A DNA stretch of 6,832 nucleotides from Nocardioides sp. (GTDB lineage: Bacteria; Actinomycetota; Actinomycetes; Propionibacteriales; Nocardioidaceae): the NCBI GenBank assembly GCA_029264225.1, contig JARICB010000316.1, positions 1 to 6,832 on the forward strand. The letters are read 5' to 3'. Both the position numbers and the translations under genes were made by a program. The notes under the pieces are model-generated. The model was given only the letters and a program-made list of their open reading frames with translations, made no database searches and was not told where the DNA came from. Below, piece by piece: positions 6,743 through 6,832 of the stretch. Position 1 is the first letter of the stretch; every line of letters begins with the position of its first letter.

Positions 6743-6771
6743 TTGTGACCTACGCCACGAATGCCTAGCGT
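6743..6771 (+). promoter_or_regulatory. Sigma70-like promoter for the gene after leuD
   Basis: TTGTGA (6743-6748) and TAGCGT (6766-6771) are separated by 17 bp, the ideal spacing; the -35 shares TTG and the last A with TTGACA and the -10 fits TAnnnT. Transcription would start near 6778, leaving about 50 bases before the GTG at 6828. It indicates that the next gene has its own promoter besides any read-through from leuCD. Confidence 0.5.
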
Positions 6772-6827
6772 GCCAACCAGACGCCGGGCATCTGACTCGG
6801 TTCGTGGGTTCATTGGAAGGGAAACTA

Positions 6828-6832
6828 GTGAA
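6828..6832 (+). CDS. Start of the next gene, cut by the window edge; likely HU-family protein
   Basis: Only GTG plus two bases are visible. GGAAGGGA (6815-6822) is a strong ribosome binding site at the right distance, and a promoter lies about 60 bases upstream, so a real start here is likely. In many actinobacteria (for example M. tuberculosis) the gene after leuC-leuD is hupB, whose product begins Met-Asn-Lys; the AA after the GTG is compatible with Asn or Lys. The identity is inferred from gene order, since too little sequence is present to recognise the protein. Confidence 0.45.

Overview
The window is high-GC DNA with GC-rich third codon positions. Its gene content points to an actinobacterium: a divergent IclR-type regulator beside leuC-leuD, an Ada-AlkA fusion followed by ogt, and what looks like a hup start just after leuD. 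The species cannot be named from the sequence.

Layout. (1) 1-1122, + strand: a retron-like reverse transcriptase. Its 5' end lies outside the window, and one base is missing in a C tract near 451-453. Reading two frames in succession restores a normal RT domain (D-L-E-x-F-F, LPQGAPTSP, YADD and a conserved C-terminal region). (2) 1123-1810: no intact gene. It holds a small hairpin, traces of a decayed minus-strand gene spread over two or three frames (1273-1662), a 13-bp direct repeat, and two stacked inverted repeats upstream of the repair genes. (3) 1811-3776, + strand: an alkylation-repair operon, an Ada-type methyl sensor fused to AlkA DNA glycosylase, then O6-alkylguanine-DNA alkyltransferase (ogt), tightly spaced. 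(4) 3784-4506, minus strand: an IclR-family regulator of the LtbR/NdgR type, convergent with ogt (7-bp gap) and divergent from leuC. (5) 4656-6684, + strand: leuC-leuD, the two subunits of isopropylmalate isomerase. (6) 6685-6832: a spacer with a weak hairpin and a good sigma70-like promoter, leading to an RBS and a GTG start cut off by the window edge, probably hup.

How the genes fit together. The right half is conserved core genome: the regulator probably controls leuCD from the shared 149-bp intergenic region, where a likely operator overlaps the expected -35 region of leuC. The middle is an adaptive-response unit: the Ada domain senses methyl phosphotriesters, AlkA excises alkylated bases, and Ogt repairs O6-alkylguanine. 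The left end is accessory DNA carrying a reverse transcriptase of the kind linked to retrons and phage defence, next to gene debris. The least understood part is this RT/debris segment. Whether the RT is inactivated, mis-sequenced or recoded cannot be settled from the window.
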